Below are positions 50,599 to 63,010 of a stretch of 64,000 bases of DNA, in pieces. Under the pieces are notes generated by a model. That model saw only the letters and a list, made by a program, of their open reading frames with translations. It was not told where the DNA came from and searched no databases. The position numbers and the translations under genes are program-made. Origin of the DNA: Plectrocnemia conspersa (lineage: Eukaryota; Arthropoda; Insecta; Trichoptera; Polycentropodidae); NCBI GenBank assembly GCA_009617715.1, contig VTFK01000226.1, positions 496,001 to 560,000 of the forward strand, in the 5' to 3' direction. The number at the start of each line of letters is the position of its first letter. Position 1 is the first letter of the stretch.

Positions 50599-50683
50599 AT
50601 GGCGGCGGGTACCGACGCTAAGAAAACGGGCAGTCCACCGCCTGCGGCAAAAGCAGACAATCATACAACACCGGAGAAGAAGG
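50599..50683 (+). CDS. First coding exon of an unidentified protein (partial)
   Basis: The exon opens with ATG in a good animal context (AACAATGG) and encodes 28 codons beginning MAAGTDAKKTGSPPP and ending in Pro-Glu-Lys-Lys. It stops one base into the next codon at a strong 5' splice site (AAGG|GTGAGT), so the intron is phase 1. Composition is rich in Ala, Lys, Pro and Thr, which suggests a disordered N-terminal tail; no domain, signal peptide or membrane segment is present. Codon use (GCG, GGC, CCG, ACG) is far more GC-rich than the flanks, which favours a real exon over a chance frame. Read through without splicing it meets a stop after only 38 codons. I do not recognise the protein family. 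A second coding exon would lie beyond this window or be too short to see. Confidence 0.6.
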
Positions 50684-51169
50684 GTGAGTTAATTGAATTT
50701 TTAAGTGTGTAAATTATTTTTAAGGGCTTTTAATGTAAATTAAATAGACAAGACTTATGATTTATGCTTATGATTTTTATCAAAACTTATGATTTTTTTC
50801 ATAATGATATTCAATACAAAAAAATTCTATTCATGTGCTAATATAATTGTTTTCTTATATTAGTAATATATGTTTTATAAACGAAAGTTTAAGTTTAATA
50901 TTTATTATGGTAAAGTTAATATTTAAAATTCACTTAATTTAAGAAATACTGTAAAAGCTTAAAACAGATGAGAAAGATCTCCATTTTTTTATACGTTTAA
51001 CGTTCATGCTAAAAGTGTAAACTTAATAAAGCTATACATTTTATTAAATATATTAAAACAACCTAAAAAATATAAGTATTATTAAAATGCTATTTTAGTA
51101 ATATATATTCTTAAAATAATCTAGACTATCTCATACTACTAGTTTTATTTTAAAAATTCTATCAATATA

Positions 51170-52210
51170 TTCCGATGTTCGCCCTTTTTCGACTGAAAAA
51201 AATGGTTGACAAAGGCACACGGACCGTCAATTTATCGGATGTCAATTGCAATAAAGGGGTCTAAAGAAAGTCAAGAAATACGTCGGAAAACGTCTCTAAA
51301 ATACTAAACATATTCCGTGGCAAAATTTGTATGCAATTTAAGCACTAATAAAAAATGTAAATATAAGTATCGCCATTCGACGCGAGATTAATCTTAATGC
51401 TATTTCTTCTGACGCACTACAGCTAAAATTGCTTTGTCGTTTTTTCCGCGGCGCCATTTTGAATTTTCCGTACGTTTTAATTTTACCCCTGGAGCTTCGC
51501 ATGTCCATGTAATATTATACATAGACGTTTTAGTTTGCATAATCGCCTTATTTCGACCCACAACGAACCGGGAGAATCACCTGAGATGCAAAAGGAACAA
51601 AAAATATAATTATACATTTAAATGTGAAGATTCTTTGTCCTAAATGCAAATCAACTTTTTTTTATTCGCTCATGATTATATCATTAAAAGCTTTTAAAAC
51701 AAACCAAAGACGTGAAATAAATTACTTTTTTTGTAACAAGTATACGTTGTCATTTATATGTAAGTTCTCTTGGGAAATTTGGAAATAAAATAATAGCACA
51801 ATTAAACGATATTGTTTTTTCTCATTGCCTTGGACGTTTTCATTGTGTGCGAGATATTATATAACAAAAAAATATGTTCAATTAATTAGTTTATTTTAAA
51901 ATAATTTAATAAATTAATAACAATTTTATTTGTAATTTGTCATTTTTAAAAATATGCCAGCATATTATAAAGTCATGCAAACATAAACTAATTTTGTCAT
52001 AGAACCAGTTAAAAATAACTGAAGCATACCTTGACCTAAACTCGGTTGCCTTGGCATTGAGTTAATTGGAAGAGCACTGGAAAATTGGCACACACGCTCT
52101 TGGACACCTTTGCGACATTTCCGCGTCATCGCCTTGGATCGATTTTATCCAATAATGGTTGGCGAGATCACAAGCAAACATTGTAAAAGGTGGATGAAAT
52201 GAATTAACTT
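51170..52210. promoter_or_regulatory. Intronic mixed-composition islands
   Basis: Patches at 51175-51300, 51400-51650 and 52020-52200 are less AT-rich than the surrounding putative intron. The last contains CCTTGACCTAAACTCGG (a nuclear-receptor-like TGACCT core) and TTTCCGCGTCATCGCC. Open frames are short. Regulatory function is inferred from composition and position only. Confidence 0.25.
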
Positions 52211-52999
52211 GAAGACCGTTCTATTAATCCGCTTAAATTATAAAAGCGTGCAAAATTTAAACTCGTATTGAGGTAAAGTACTACTTAGTGTTAAAGTTTG
52301 TTTTATCCGGTAATATTTAAGTTTTTTATAAGTACTTTAATATTCCCGGTAGAAGGAATATCGAGTTAGTGTACCTTGTAATTAAACAACTCTATGGGTA
52401 GCAAGTAGCTAGTCACTTTATGAGAAACTCTGATTTCCCTATTGGTCACTAACGACTAAGAGTTTCTATACAAACAAAGACCGTTTCATATCTATAGTAG
52501 TTATCTTGCAAATATTAATAGTTATCAGGTGTGTGAATGTATATTTGCTTTAATTGAGTAACTTACATTACACATAATATAATAATTTAAATTATATTTG
52601 TATTTAAATAGGGGTTTATAATAAAATATTTAACGTTTTCGTTTTATATTTAATTATATAATTTACCTTATAAAATAATGTATATAGTTTTGTTTCAAAA
52701 TTTTTTTTTATTATTATTAATGAAAAAGAGAGAAATTTTCGTAGTTATTATAACACTAATATTTTTCAAAATCATTTGACATTTAAAAATTGTAAATAGT
52801 GTATTGTTATTTGTTTAAAAAAAATACAGTTTTTGAAAACAAATTTATAATAAGCTATTTTTATTTTGTCATTTTCTATACAAATAAGTATTTTGATAAT
52901 GAAAAAAGTATGTTTAATAACAGTATTGCTTATTGTAATTCACTTTAAAACATATTGGGATATATCAAAGCTGTCATAAGAAGTTTCAAATTAAAGTAA

Positions 53000-54120
53000 A
53001 TAAATTGTAGAATAAACTAACAAATAATCAAATGACTTTTCTATATTATTTAACAAAATATGTTTTTTGTAGTATAATTAGTTAATCAAAAATATTATCA
53101 ATTCTTGTAGCGATTTTATTTAACATTTTAACATTTTTTAATCTTATTTGACAAAATATTTTAATATACATAGAAAACAACATTTTAAATAGTTTTTATG
53201 TATTTTAATACATTTTGCATTTTTTAAAGCTTTCGATAAAGGTTTTGGCGCAAAATTATCATTTGAGAAACAAAATAACTTACAATTTATATAACGATTT
53301 TTATATTACAAATTTCTACACTAATTACAAAAAAAAATTAGTATGACAAAAATAATTTTTAATTCAGTTTATTAAATTATTTTATCATAATTTAATAATC
53401 TAAAGCTTTCATACAAATTTTTTTAAATTTTAAAAAAAATTAGCAATTTTCGTAGCGATTTCATATCGACATATTTAATAAAACATACTATGAAAAAAAA
53501 TATTTGATTGCAATTTAACATGTAAAAAAATTTATTACATTTTCATTCACTTCCATTATTTACTTAAGTTTTAGGGTAAAAAATATAATTATAAACTGCT
53601 GAAATTTTTTTTAGCGATTTTGTACTAATATTTTCTAAACTTTTTTACCAAAAAATTAAATTAAAAAAATTCAATTGCATTTTATTATTTTGATTGTAAT
53701 ACATTATAACGAATTTTGTAGTAATTTTAAAATTTCAGATTAAATTTTATCCAAAAATAATAATTAGTGAAAAAAAATTTTTACACTTATTTTCCAAAAT
53801 ATTTAACAACATTTTAATATATTTTAAAACATAATATAATAATTTAACGCTTTGAATGTTTTGCGCTAAAAATCATTATTAGAATTGTTAAAAAAATTAG
53901 TATTTTTAATAGCGGTTTTTTCATTAATATTTTCTACCTGAAATTCTTGACTAAATACTATTAAAACATATGTTTAATTAGTTTTATTAAATTTTAACGG
54001 TTTATTATGTCATATTATAAATAAATTTTATAATTTAAAACACAATTTATTTGACGATTTTTATTCTGATATTTTAAATACTTGTTTCACAAAATTCTTT
54101 TAAAAATATTTTTCATTTAA
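53000..54120. repeat. Possible degenerate tandem repeat, about 150 bp period
   Basis: A phrase of the form (T)GTAGCGATTTTnT recurs near 53106, 53451, 53609, 53909 and (as TTTGACGATTTTTAT) 54050, each followed within about 25 bases by an ATATTTT-type phrase and a TTGACAAAAT/TTTACCAAAA-type phrase. The spacings fit one or two multiples of roughly 150 bases. The units are very diverged and the sequence is low in complexity, so chance resemblance is not excluded. Confidence 0.35.
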
Positions 54121-55139
54121 TTTTATAGCTTTATTTTACTTCAATAATTTCAAGTTATTACATAATTTTATGAACTTTCCAGTACTTTTTACAACAATAT
54201 TTTTCACGCTTATTTAACGAACCACTTTAATATCAAATAACTGCATTTTTATGTTATTTTTTATTTTAGAATACAAATTTAAAGCAAATTTTAAATTTTA
54301 GTAATAAAAATTGATGAAATAAAAATATATTTGTCACAGTATAGAATCTAAGACTACTTTAAATGTAAAATGCAACACAACATCAATATTTATTCATAGA
54401 GAATATTTATTAATGGTATAATTCTCATTTGTGTTTTACGTTTCACTATCTAAATTAAAACGGCCACAAATTTTTAGAACATAGAGATACAAAATACAAA
54501 AAATATTTCTATAGAATTTAGCCTTTTGAAACAAAATTATTTTTTCCAAGCTCATAAAAGCTTCGTGCTTGCTTTATTTTTCGGCAGCAACGCGCGGATA
54601 GTTTCAGTAACCCTTTAATCAAGAACAATTGTGAACACTCCTTAACTTTGTTCATTAAGTTTAACAACAAATGGCCTTTCACATCTTTCATCATAATAAA
54701 CGTCACTTTTTTCTAATTTAACTCACAACGCCAATTTGCTACATTTTATAAAGTTACTGATGAATATCTTATTTTGTACAAAAGAAACATATCAAACAAG
54801 TTTCCATTTTATATTCTTATCTGAATTAAAATTTAATAGAATATTTTAAAGAATGATGAAAGCTTGTGAATAATCTATTATTATTTAAACTTACTCTATA
54901 CTATGATACAATAAATAGCAATTATATAATTTTGCTATCTAAATAGAAACTGAATTAAGCGTTTCCACTTAATATCAAGAGCTTTTAACGAATTACATAT
55001 AAGTAAAATTTAACTTAATAAGCTAATATCAAACGAAGCATCGCGAATATGTCTAACGTCTAGCCAATTAAACATAATTTTCTCGTTAACCATATTGGGT
55101 AATTTTCCCCATATTCCCATCATATTTAGATTTAATTAC

Positions 55140-55570
55140 TCCCATCCGTCATCTGCAACCGAAAGGTTGTTCATTTATTAAGATGTACTTCACCTGTCTA
55201 CGGGTAGCACGGGTCGGGCCGTTTGTTATCCAATTTAAACGCCACGTCGCAAAATTGCAAATTGAAGGATGTACCCAGGTCTTAATCCAATATTCCGATA
55301 ATGTTACAATGAAGACGTAGCGTCCAATTTGCGGCCAACGGCCCTCGACGCCCTGCGGCCAAAGGGCCGCGGCGACAAAGACCCTCTTTCACGCTTAAGA
55401 ATGTTCCATTTGTAGAAAACCTGGTGCCCAGCGTAATCTATTTCGAATGTTCCGATTGCAAATGGACCCTTTCGGGTTATAATTAAATTTGTTTGATGTG
55501 GCGTATAACCCTTGAAAATCCTCGGACATGATCCAACGCTGAGAGCGTATTTACAATTTTAATTAATCTC
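55140..55570. promoter_or_regulatory. Regulatory-looking island in the putative intron
   Basis: About 430 bases of mixed composition include ACTTCACCTGTCTACGGG (an E-box CACCTG), GGTCTTAATCCAATATTCC (a K50 homeodomain-like TAATCC), GGCCAACGGCCCTCGACGCC and TTATAATTAAATTTG. No open frame of interest. This is one of the strongest enhancer-like blocks in the window by composition and motif density. Confidence 0.4.
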
Positions 55571-56099
55571 TGACGTATGTAGTATGTCTATTAAAATAGC
55601 AATGTGTATAGTTGCTCATTAAAAACATATAGCAATGATTAAGAATAACAGACAGTCTAACCCATAATAATGAGGCACCCTTAAAAATGTAGCTCAGTAC
55701 ATAATATAAACGAATGTATTGCTTTTTAAAGAGAAGTGACTAAGACCAACATTAATATTTGTTTTTTTAAAGTTAATTTCCACATTATAAATTAAAAACT
55801 CATTATACTAGATTGATAATACATTATAATATTTTTGTTATCACATAATAAAATTATTAGTTACAATTTAAGGTAAAAATTCAAAATATTATTTATGATA
55901 TATTTAGCTAATGATATTATCCTTCTAAATCAATATATTCTTTCTTTTTATCATACACCTTAATATTTCATATTAGTAGTTATTGTTTTATGTTATTTTT
56001 TGTTATGAAAAGGACAATGTTTTTTTTTATTATTTGCATGTTTTTTAAAGATTAGTATAAAAGGGTGTAAAAAAATGTATAGTTACTAAGCTTAGGGGT

Positions 56100-56420
56100 G
56101 TGACTTTGCAGTCAGAAAGACGTAGGTGGAAACTTATAAAAAAAATGATTAAGTTTATATTACATATTGCGACAGACTATGATGGGCGAGATCGTTTTTC
56201 TCCGAGCGGTGGTGGAAAAGCTGGCGGAGGGATGATGTCAGTGAAAGATCTCTCTGCTGCGGTGCTCGTATGGTGGAGTCTCTCCAGGATGTGAACGTCC
56301 ATGATCAGTATGTTGTCCACGGATGGGCAGTGTCTGCGTGTGTCTCTTAGTATCTGCCCTGTCCTCATTGGAGAGGGCAGACAGTAAGAACCTTTAAGTA
56401 TTCAGGGCTGCAAAGCTTGC
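56100..56420. other. GC-richer segment of unknown origin
   Basis: Composition is much less AT-rich than the surroundings, with CGAGCGGTGGTGGAAAAGC and TGCCCTGTCCTCATTGGAGA. Overlapping frames of about 64 codons occur on both strands (plus 56100-56294, minus 56177-56368). Neither resembles a protein I know. Because it abuts a dispersed repeat copy it may be part of a larger, unrecognised transposable element. A captured gene fragment is the alternative. Confidence 0.3.
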
Positions 56421-56429
56421 TGACGAATC

Positions 56430-56655
56430 ATAATCGTTGCACCTGCTTAGAATAACGAAATATGTATAAGCCTTTTAAATGTGACATTTGCTTGATAGAC
56501 ATTTCTGAGGTCGAATTGTGAATCGGGAACAAACAAATATTCATTCAATGCGCCGGAGATTCCTTGAGTGTTGTTTATGGAGAACCCTTTAGTTCTAGTC
56601 GCAATAAGGGTCTTTGTGTGATCCCACTATTGTTTAGTTTAGCTTTACTGTTGAA
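56430..56655. repeat. Dispersed repeat, copy 2 (internal deletion)
   Basis: This matches 4951-5245 through AATATGTATAAGCCTTTTAA, GTGACATTTGCTTGATAGAC, AAATATTCATTCAATGCGCC and AGTTCTAGTCGCAATAAGGG. About 70 bases present in the other copy between AACGGGAA-like and AAATATTC-like wording are missing. A GC-richer segment of different origin (56100-56420) immediately precedes it. Confidence 0.6.
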
Positions 56656-57429
56656 TGCTCAATTTGGTCATATAACTATACATATGGTCAATTATATATG
56701 TTTATAAAATAAACCATTACTAGCTATTCCGGTGTCTATTTGCCTATAAAATCACATCCTCTTTGGCCGTATTATATAAACATAAGAGAGAAACACCCGT
56801 AACAAACTTCTCTAAAATATTTTCAAAAAATATTTCCAGCCTCAATAAGGAAAAGAGTAGTTTCTACATTTTATGTATAAGCATATTATATAGTTGAAGG
56901 TCTTATATGTGATATTAAGAAACTTAGTTTAGCATAAGTTTTGTGTTTGATTATTAGATGATTGAATCCATTATTTTATATTTTTTTTTAAATCTAGAAT
57001 TTCTGTTTATAGAAATAGCTCATATTTAAAATTATCAATTAGAATGTAAATATATTTTTAGAAAGTTACCCACGAGAGAATTGTGTTATTTTTCAGATTT
57101 ATATTTAAGACTTTTCTCTTTATACTCAAGACTTGTTATTATATACACGAATAGCTTTCTCATTAAAAAAATGTTTAGTCAATCAAACATTATCCTTTTT
57201 TAATTAATTCTTTGATTTTTAATCATAAAAACAAAGAACTCTTAGAAGTCTTATGGAATAATATTTGAAAAAATATTTCCACAATTTATATATGTACAAA
57301 AGTCGAAAGTAAAAATAGGATTATAGTTAATTTAAGCTATGACGTTCTGATTTCTGATAAATATAATATTTATCAGCAGCGATTAATAACCCATATTTTT
57401 GTATATGAAAGGTTAAATATAATATATAA

Positions 57430-57722
57430 GGACGGAATAGCATAGTCCGTAACGTCTCAGACTAGTAACTCTGAGGTTGCGGGTTCAAGCCCCGGCAGTA
57501 GCACTCGAGTTTTTATTTAGAAAAATTCGCTTTTATTAAAAATAACACCGGGTTTAACTGCAGTGGCATCTATTGATTATAAATTGCATAGCACATAATA
57601 ATTTATAATTAAAAATAAAGATGTCACCAATTTCCAAGCTTTCAGTCTAGTTGTTATGCTTATTTGTTGGTACAGATTTGCCTGTTGTAACATATTGGGC
57701 TAACGCCTATCAGTTAACAACG
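57430..57722 (+). mobile_element. tRNA-derived SINE, full-length copy
   Basis: The head resembles a tRNA gene: an A box in AATAGCATAGTCCGTAACG and a B box GGTTCAAGCCC at 57482-57492. It is followed by GGCAGTAGCA and a body with TTTATTTAGAAAAATTCGCTTTTATTAAAA. The tail carries TTTCAGTCTAG and TTGGTACAGATTTGCCTG, then TTGTAACATATTGGGCTAACG. The same head-body-tail order occurs at 42771-43070 and, inverted, at 40466-40778. The A and B boxes would act as an internal RNA polymerase III promoter in an active copy. Confidence 0.7.
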
Positions 57723-57939
57723 TAAGATAAATATTTATACCAACACATGCAATAATATAGAAAGGCAATGAAAATGTTACCAGGAGCAAATTAGTTTATT
57801 TAAACTATTTTTTTAGCAAATTTTTTTATAAATATTTTGTATGTAATGAAAAAACAATACTTTTTTTATTTTTTTTTTAATGATAAAATCTAGTTTTTCA
57901 CTGATGAGTTTTTTTAATGTAAACTTCTTAATGGATCAT

Positions 57940-58780
57940 ATTGTATACATACACACGCGCAAGCGACCCTTAAAACAGCAAGTCGCATTAACACTCCACA
58001 CGGGCGTAAATTTATTATAATGTCCGAGCAAAAACTCACTTTCACCGAATAAAGTACCTCGTTAGACTGGCAAAGTTTCTCAATTCCGTTCCAGAGAAAC
58101 TGTAGTACCAGAGAAGAATTTTTAAGCCGTTTTGACGCTCGTCCGCGCGATTGCCTTTCATTAGTTTAGGAGATGAAAAAAATAACCACAAAACCTTTTG
58201 AGCAGAGGCTTACGCTTTATTCCTCCACGAAAATTAAATTTTTATTTATAAACTCGCTTTTATATAAACATAAATTTGGCATAATCACGACGAGCGAATC
58301 CCATAAATCTAGTTTATCTCAGTTCGCACCTCAATTGTCCTTGGAGCGTTACACCTCCCTTTTCTTCCACATTTTTTTGCAAAAAGTCCACAGTCATACA
58401 TCAGACTCCAGCTGACACAACTAGCTGAGAGATAAATTCTTTTATTTATAAGCGTTATGTATTTTTCAAGGCACGCTCCTCATTGACGTGGAATTAATTA
58501 TTACCTTTCTCGCTGTAAAATAAGATTTGACGGCCCTTGATCTAATTTTAAAAGAAAATATTTTCGAACGTGTAAAATATAGAATGTCATATTTTCAGAA
58601 GGGTGCTTGTTTTCTTTCATCCCTTGCGGAGATGGAGCTCCGAGATAAAATTTGCTTACACTTGAAAAGGGTTATAAAAGGGCATCGACGTGATGAAAAC
58701 ACACACCACTGCTTAAAAAAATGCCTAAGCAAAAGGTTGAATAACAATGCGGAAGAATAAAAAAAAAGCGTTTCATGTTT
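57940..58780. promoter_or_regulatory. Mixed-composition intronic region
   Basis: 57940-58420 and 58500-58780 are less AT-rich, with ACACGCGCAAGCGACCC, CACACGGGCGTAAATTTATT and GACGCTCGTCCGCGCGATTG. Plus frames of 77-80 codons (58173-58415, 58527-58760) have no known motif and are not called. GGCGTAAATTTATTAT contains Hox/caudal-like cores. Confidence 0.3.
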
Positions 58781-59178
58781 TATACTTTTTTCTCCTCTGA
58801 GGCGAGTCACTCATGGAAATGATGATGGTGAGTCATGAAATTTTCAAGTATGCTCTTCTGAATAATATATTACTTTTGTAACGCTTACTTTTTAAGCTCG
58901 ATTGCGTTTGTTCACTTAAAATATGAAAGAATGAAATCTATAAAGCCCTAACACCGCGAAAATTATTTTTAAATAAAATTTTGCGGTATTATTAAGAGTC
59001 GCACTTTATGCAGTATCTTTAATTTCTATAATATATAATGCTTTGCATACATAATAATTAACATATGTATATGTAGATTTACATTTTAGTCAACTTAAAG
59101 ATTATATCACCATTAAAATTGACATAGTGTCCATTAAAAACCCCATTAAGAAAATTAGCTTTAAATTAATTTAGTATA

Positions 59179-59640
59179 TACAGTGAAATTTTAGTATAGC
59201 GAAGCTTATGGAATCGAAGAAAAAAATTCGTTATATTGTATGTAAGCAAGATAATATTTTTTTTTGTTTTAAATTGCCATATTACTACAGCATCAAAATA
59301 ACCTATTACAAAATTAACAGATCGTTTTTTTGTCCATTTTTATGGATACTGTAATGAACACTTGTTAAAAAAATTTGTTAAGAAACACTTTTATAAAAAA
59401 AGTCAATGACGAACTGAATTCAAAGAAATATTTTGTCAAATTGTAACGTCATTTTTAAATTCGGGTCAAAATATTTCGTTATACTGAGATCAGTCTTCGT
59501 TACAATGAAAACATTTTGTATGAAAGTTTTTCTGGGACAAATTGAATATTCGTTATACGTTATTTTGAGTATTCGTTACAAAAAAATTAAAAAAACAAAA
59601 CCATAAACATTAATAAGTTACACTTATTAATGTTTATGGT
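59179..59640. mobile_element. pogo/Tigger-like non-autonomous element (partial)
   Basis: TA (59179-59180) precedes CAGTGAAATTTTAGTATAGC, the usual style of pogo-family ends. Within 420 bases the phrases TTCGTTATATTG, TTCGTTATACTGAGA, TTCGTTACAATG, TTCGTTATACG and TTCGTTACAAAA appear, as in the ends and sub-ends of such elements. The expected right terminus (..CACTG-TA) was not found. The right side runs into a perfect 19-bp hairpin at 59600-59640, which may be a separate structure. Confidence 0.4.
59600..59640. repeat. Perfect 19-bp hairpin with 3-base loop
   Basis: The arm ACCATAAACATTAATAAGT (59600-59618) is followed by three bases and the exact complement ACTTATTAATGTTTATGGT (59622-59640). 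The tight loop and perfect pairing suggest either a very recent foldback or a replication-slip inverted duplication. The thermodynamics are AT-driven, and the short loop argues against a microRNA precursor. Confidence 0.8.
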
Positions 59641-60469
59641 ATTGGACTGTTCTTTTAAAAAGCAAAGTTTAATTGTGTTTATTGCTTACAATAATTAATT
59701 AGATATTAGACTCTCATATTCATGGTTATCTTTTTATTTTATCAAGCACAAATCAGTACTGTTTTTAGTGAATTTGGTTTTTATTTTTTTTATAGCAATT
59801 TTATTAAGGCTTAAATTACCAACTAGTACAAATAATATTAATCTTTAATCTCTACTTTAAATTACTACACCATACACTTAAAAAAACACTACCCATGTGT
59901 TTTATATTTTAAAAATACAAAATTGGGTCTGGAAAATTTACCTCTTTCTAATTTTTGCATTTATATTTTATTTATAATATAAGCAAATATATAGATGCAC
60001 CTTTATTACAAACATTTAAAAAAGCTAAATAGGTTAAATCTTAATAAATACCCAATACACAATTTATATAATACTACACCTACATAATGATCTAAACTTA
60101 TATCTTTCACTAAATATGCATTTTTATAAATAAAATATATACTTACACAACATATAATTTTTACCTTAGTCGTATAATTATATAACCTTAATCGGAAGCA
60201 TTTATCTGATCATATTAAGCATCGCTTATCTTCCCATAATATATCATACCAAATATCTCGATCGAATAATGTCATATTATAATTTAATTAAATGCCAAAT
60301 TATAACTAAGGTGCTTGTGCCTAATAGATCATTAGCAGAGGTTTTTGATAAAATTAACAAATACTATAAATACTAAACTGTCATTGTTTATGTCTAAGAC
60401 ACGTTAACAATAACCATTAAGCATTATGTTTTATATACACAAAATCATAATCGGCAATTATACACCAGG

Positions 60470-60750
60470 GGATTAATCTACCTGTGCGTTGAAATTTGGC
60501 TAATTAAACGTAATCAAGCGATTGTACGTTTCGGGTATAATTTAATCGAAAATTGTTGTTCGTCCCTGGTTCGTTCGCAGCCATTAGAATCGTGCGCCGT
60601 CGTCCCCTAACTCCCCGAAGTTTGGCAGTGTAACTCCATGACCTAAATTCTCATCCCTTTTCTATGCTCCCTTATCTGGAGCAAACCGTGACGTCACTAA
60701 TGCCGGGGACAAGGGGAAGCGCACCTCCTCACAAAGCGTTGTGTGTGTCC
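60470..60750. promoter_or_regulatory. Regulatory-looking island with a CRE palindrome
   Basis: GTGACGTCAC (60688-60697) is a full CRE/ATF palindrome. GGGGATTAATCTACC contains a K50 homeodomain-like palindrome GGATTAATC, and GGCTAATTAAACG a Q50 homeodomain core. Composition rises to mixed (CGTGCGCCGTCGTCCCC). Flanks are very AT-rich on both sides. No open frame. Confidence 0.4.
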
Positions 60751-62739
60751 TACTGAAAAAAAAATTCTATAGATGCTGCGGTAATGAGAGGTCATATATG
60801 CCACAGTATTGTTTCAACCATGTTGAAGCTAACAAAATGTATATATATATACATATGTACATATAAATATATTTTTATTTATTTATAAACTAACATACTG
60901 TCTGTTTTTATAAAATACAACAATACTGTTTTTATAAATATAATATATTTTTCATGAGTGATAAATATTTTTTATTAAAACGAATTAGGTTGTTTACTGC
61001 ATATGTATATTATAAACAAGTCTTACTTGTATATTTAAACCCACTTTTATAACTATATAAAGCTTTGTTTTAAGTATATAAAAATTAGTAAATCTACTCT
61101 TAATTTTTGTCTAGCATCTTAATTAAGCTGGCAAACAAATTGTGATGTTAAACCACGGTTATTTATTGTTAAACCTATATATTTTAATATACTTTGGACG
61201 CTTCCGTAATTGAGATTAACGACGCAGCTGCAACAAGCTCTGAATAACTAACGACCGGTGTTTTACTGATAATTATTCTTGTACGAAAACTTTTTCTACT
61301 ACAATTAAAAACAAATATAGTGTCTAGCATAATGAAAAGCACAAGCTGAAAATAAAATCCATTGAATTAAACTATAGACTTTGTCTTTGTATATTATATA
61401 CTCACACGTTGTATAATAGAGATATACGGGAATAATCTGTTGTGCATACTGTTGTTTAGTTAGTCTGTGGACAATGTCCATTATTAAGTTTGCGATACGG
61501 GTGTTTACTATCGGTATTAGTGTCTGTGCGTTATAATCATATATACCAATCACAAAATCATATTTACATTAATATGACTCAATATATAATATTTTATATC
61601 TTAAGATATTTTTATCAATCATTTAAAGACATGTTTTATAAACAAAATCAATATTAATAATAACTTTAAAAGGCTTAAAAAATACTTTCACTTGAATATG
61701 ATAAATAATACCACATAAGAAAAAAATATATATTTCATTAGTAGAGAATGACTCAATATTCAACGAGTTAAATTTCTAATATTTATAAATTAAACATAGT
61801 TTTAAGTTCTATCGTATATGTTTTTTTTTTTGCAAATAAATACTTCAGAACCATAGGAAAATTTTGCAAAATTTTATTTTGAATAGTATTTTTCATGAGT
61901 ATTATTATTTCTGAATGTCAAACAATTTAATAAATCTTTGTCTAAATTATATACGAATCATTAATTAAATATGATTATTACAATTGATTTAATTTTTAAA
62001 AGCATAAATGTAAAATAAAAAATGTGAGTGAACAATAGCTTAATTTATGTTGTTTATAAATCAAAGATTATCGTCTTTTTCATTAGTATTTTATCTTTTT
62101 TATTATTCTCCTAATATTAAACAAAAATCATGTTAGAGTATCAGAAAACTTTGTTAATTATATTTATAGATTCTCAGTATTGAGATCCTTCTTTTAATCT
62201 GTATTTTTTTTCGGGATATTTTATCATATTTTTTTAAATAAAAAGACGTATCAACGATAAATTGGTTACAGCTTTTTAATACTATGATAATAATGTCTTT
62301 TTTTTGTAAATAGGAATCACTTTTGAACATTTCCAAATATCTCAAAAAACAGAATTCTGTAAAGAAATATTAAAAATTTACTATAAAATTTTTTTTAAAC
62401 AAAATTAGGTATTGAACTTAATATTATTAAAAACTGATACACTTGCATTCAAAATTTTGCAAATACTTTGTCTATACTTTTTAAATCATCGAATCCTTTG
62501 CTAAATTTTTAGTCAATATTAAAACTATTTTCTACTTTTATAAAATACAATGACATTTATCATTTCATTAACTTGAATATTGTCCTATTTATTATTAAAC
62601 AATTCTTTCGAATATAAAAATATATATTTTTATTAAATATAATATATTATTGTAAGGTTCACAATTAATTTATGTATAATATGCCGAGATTAAAAAGTTT
62701 ATTCAATATATTAGCAATATTTTAACATTTTCCGGACCG
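60751..62739. other. AT-rich intronic DNA, nothing recognised
   Basis: Low-complexity AT sequence and chance frames only. Confidence 0.45.
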
Positions 62740-62950
62740 AAAGTCATAAATTAAGATTATGCATAATCATCAGAAAGAGTTTTAATGGATCGTAAAAAAG
62801 GTCGGCCGGAAAATTCACGCGCCCAACGTTAACTTACGTAACGTTAATGGGTCAAACAACGAGTGCAAGCCTCAAACCGTTAAAATTTTACACCAAGAAG
62901 GCGTCCTTCCAATTAACGAGGCTTCGAAACAAATTATCGCCTTTGGTACA
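62740..62950. promoter_or_regulatory. Regulatory-looking island with POU-like palindrome
   Basis: GATTATGCATAATC (62755-62768) is a perfect 14-bp palindrome of the octamer/POU or bZIP type. CCAACGTTAACTTACGTAAC holds two close AACGTTAA-like repeats. Mixed-composition text such as GGTCGGCCGGAAAATTCACG continues to about 62950. It sits just outside the fold-back MITE. Confidence 0.35.
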
Positions 62951-63010
62951 ACAGAAAAAATCTAAAAATATTGTAAACATATTGGAAAATAACTTCAAAT
63001 ATGTATTTGC

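Noticed and set aside
57430..57505. A functional tRNA gene
   Set aside because: The A and B boxes are tRNA-like, but the acceptor stem does not pair well and the same head recurs with a common body and tail, so it is a SINE.
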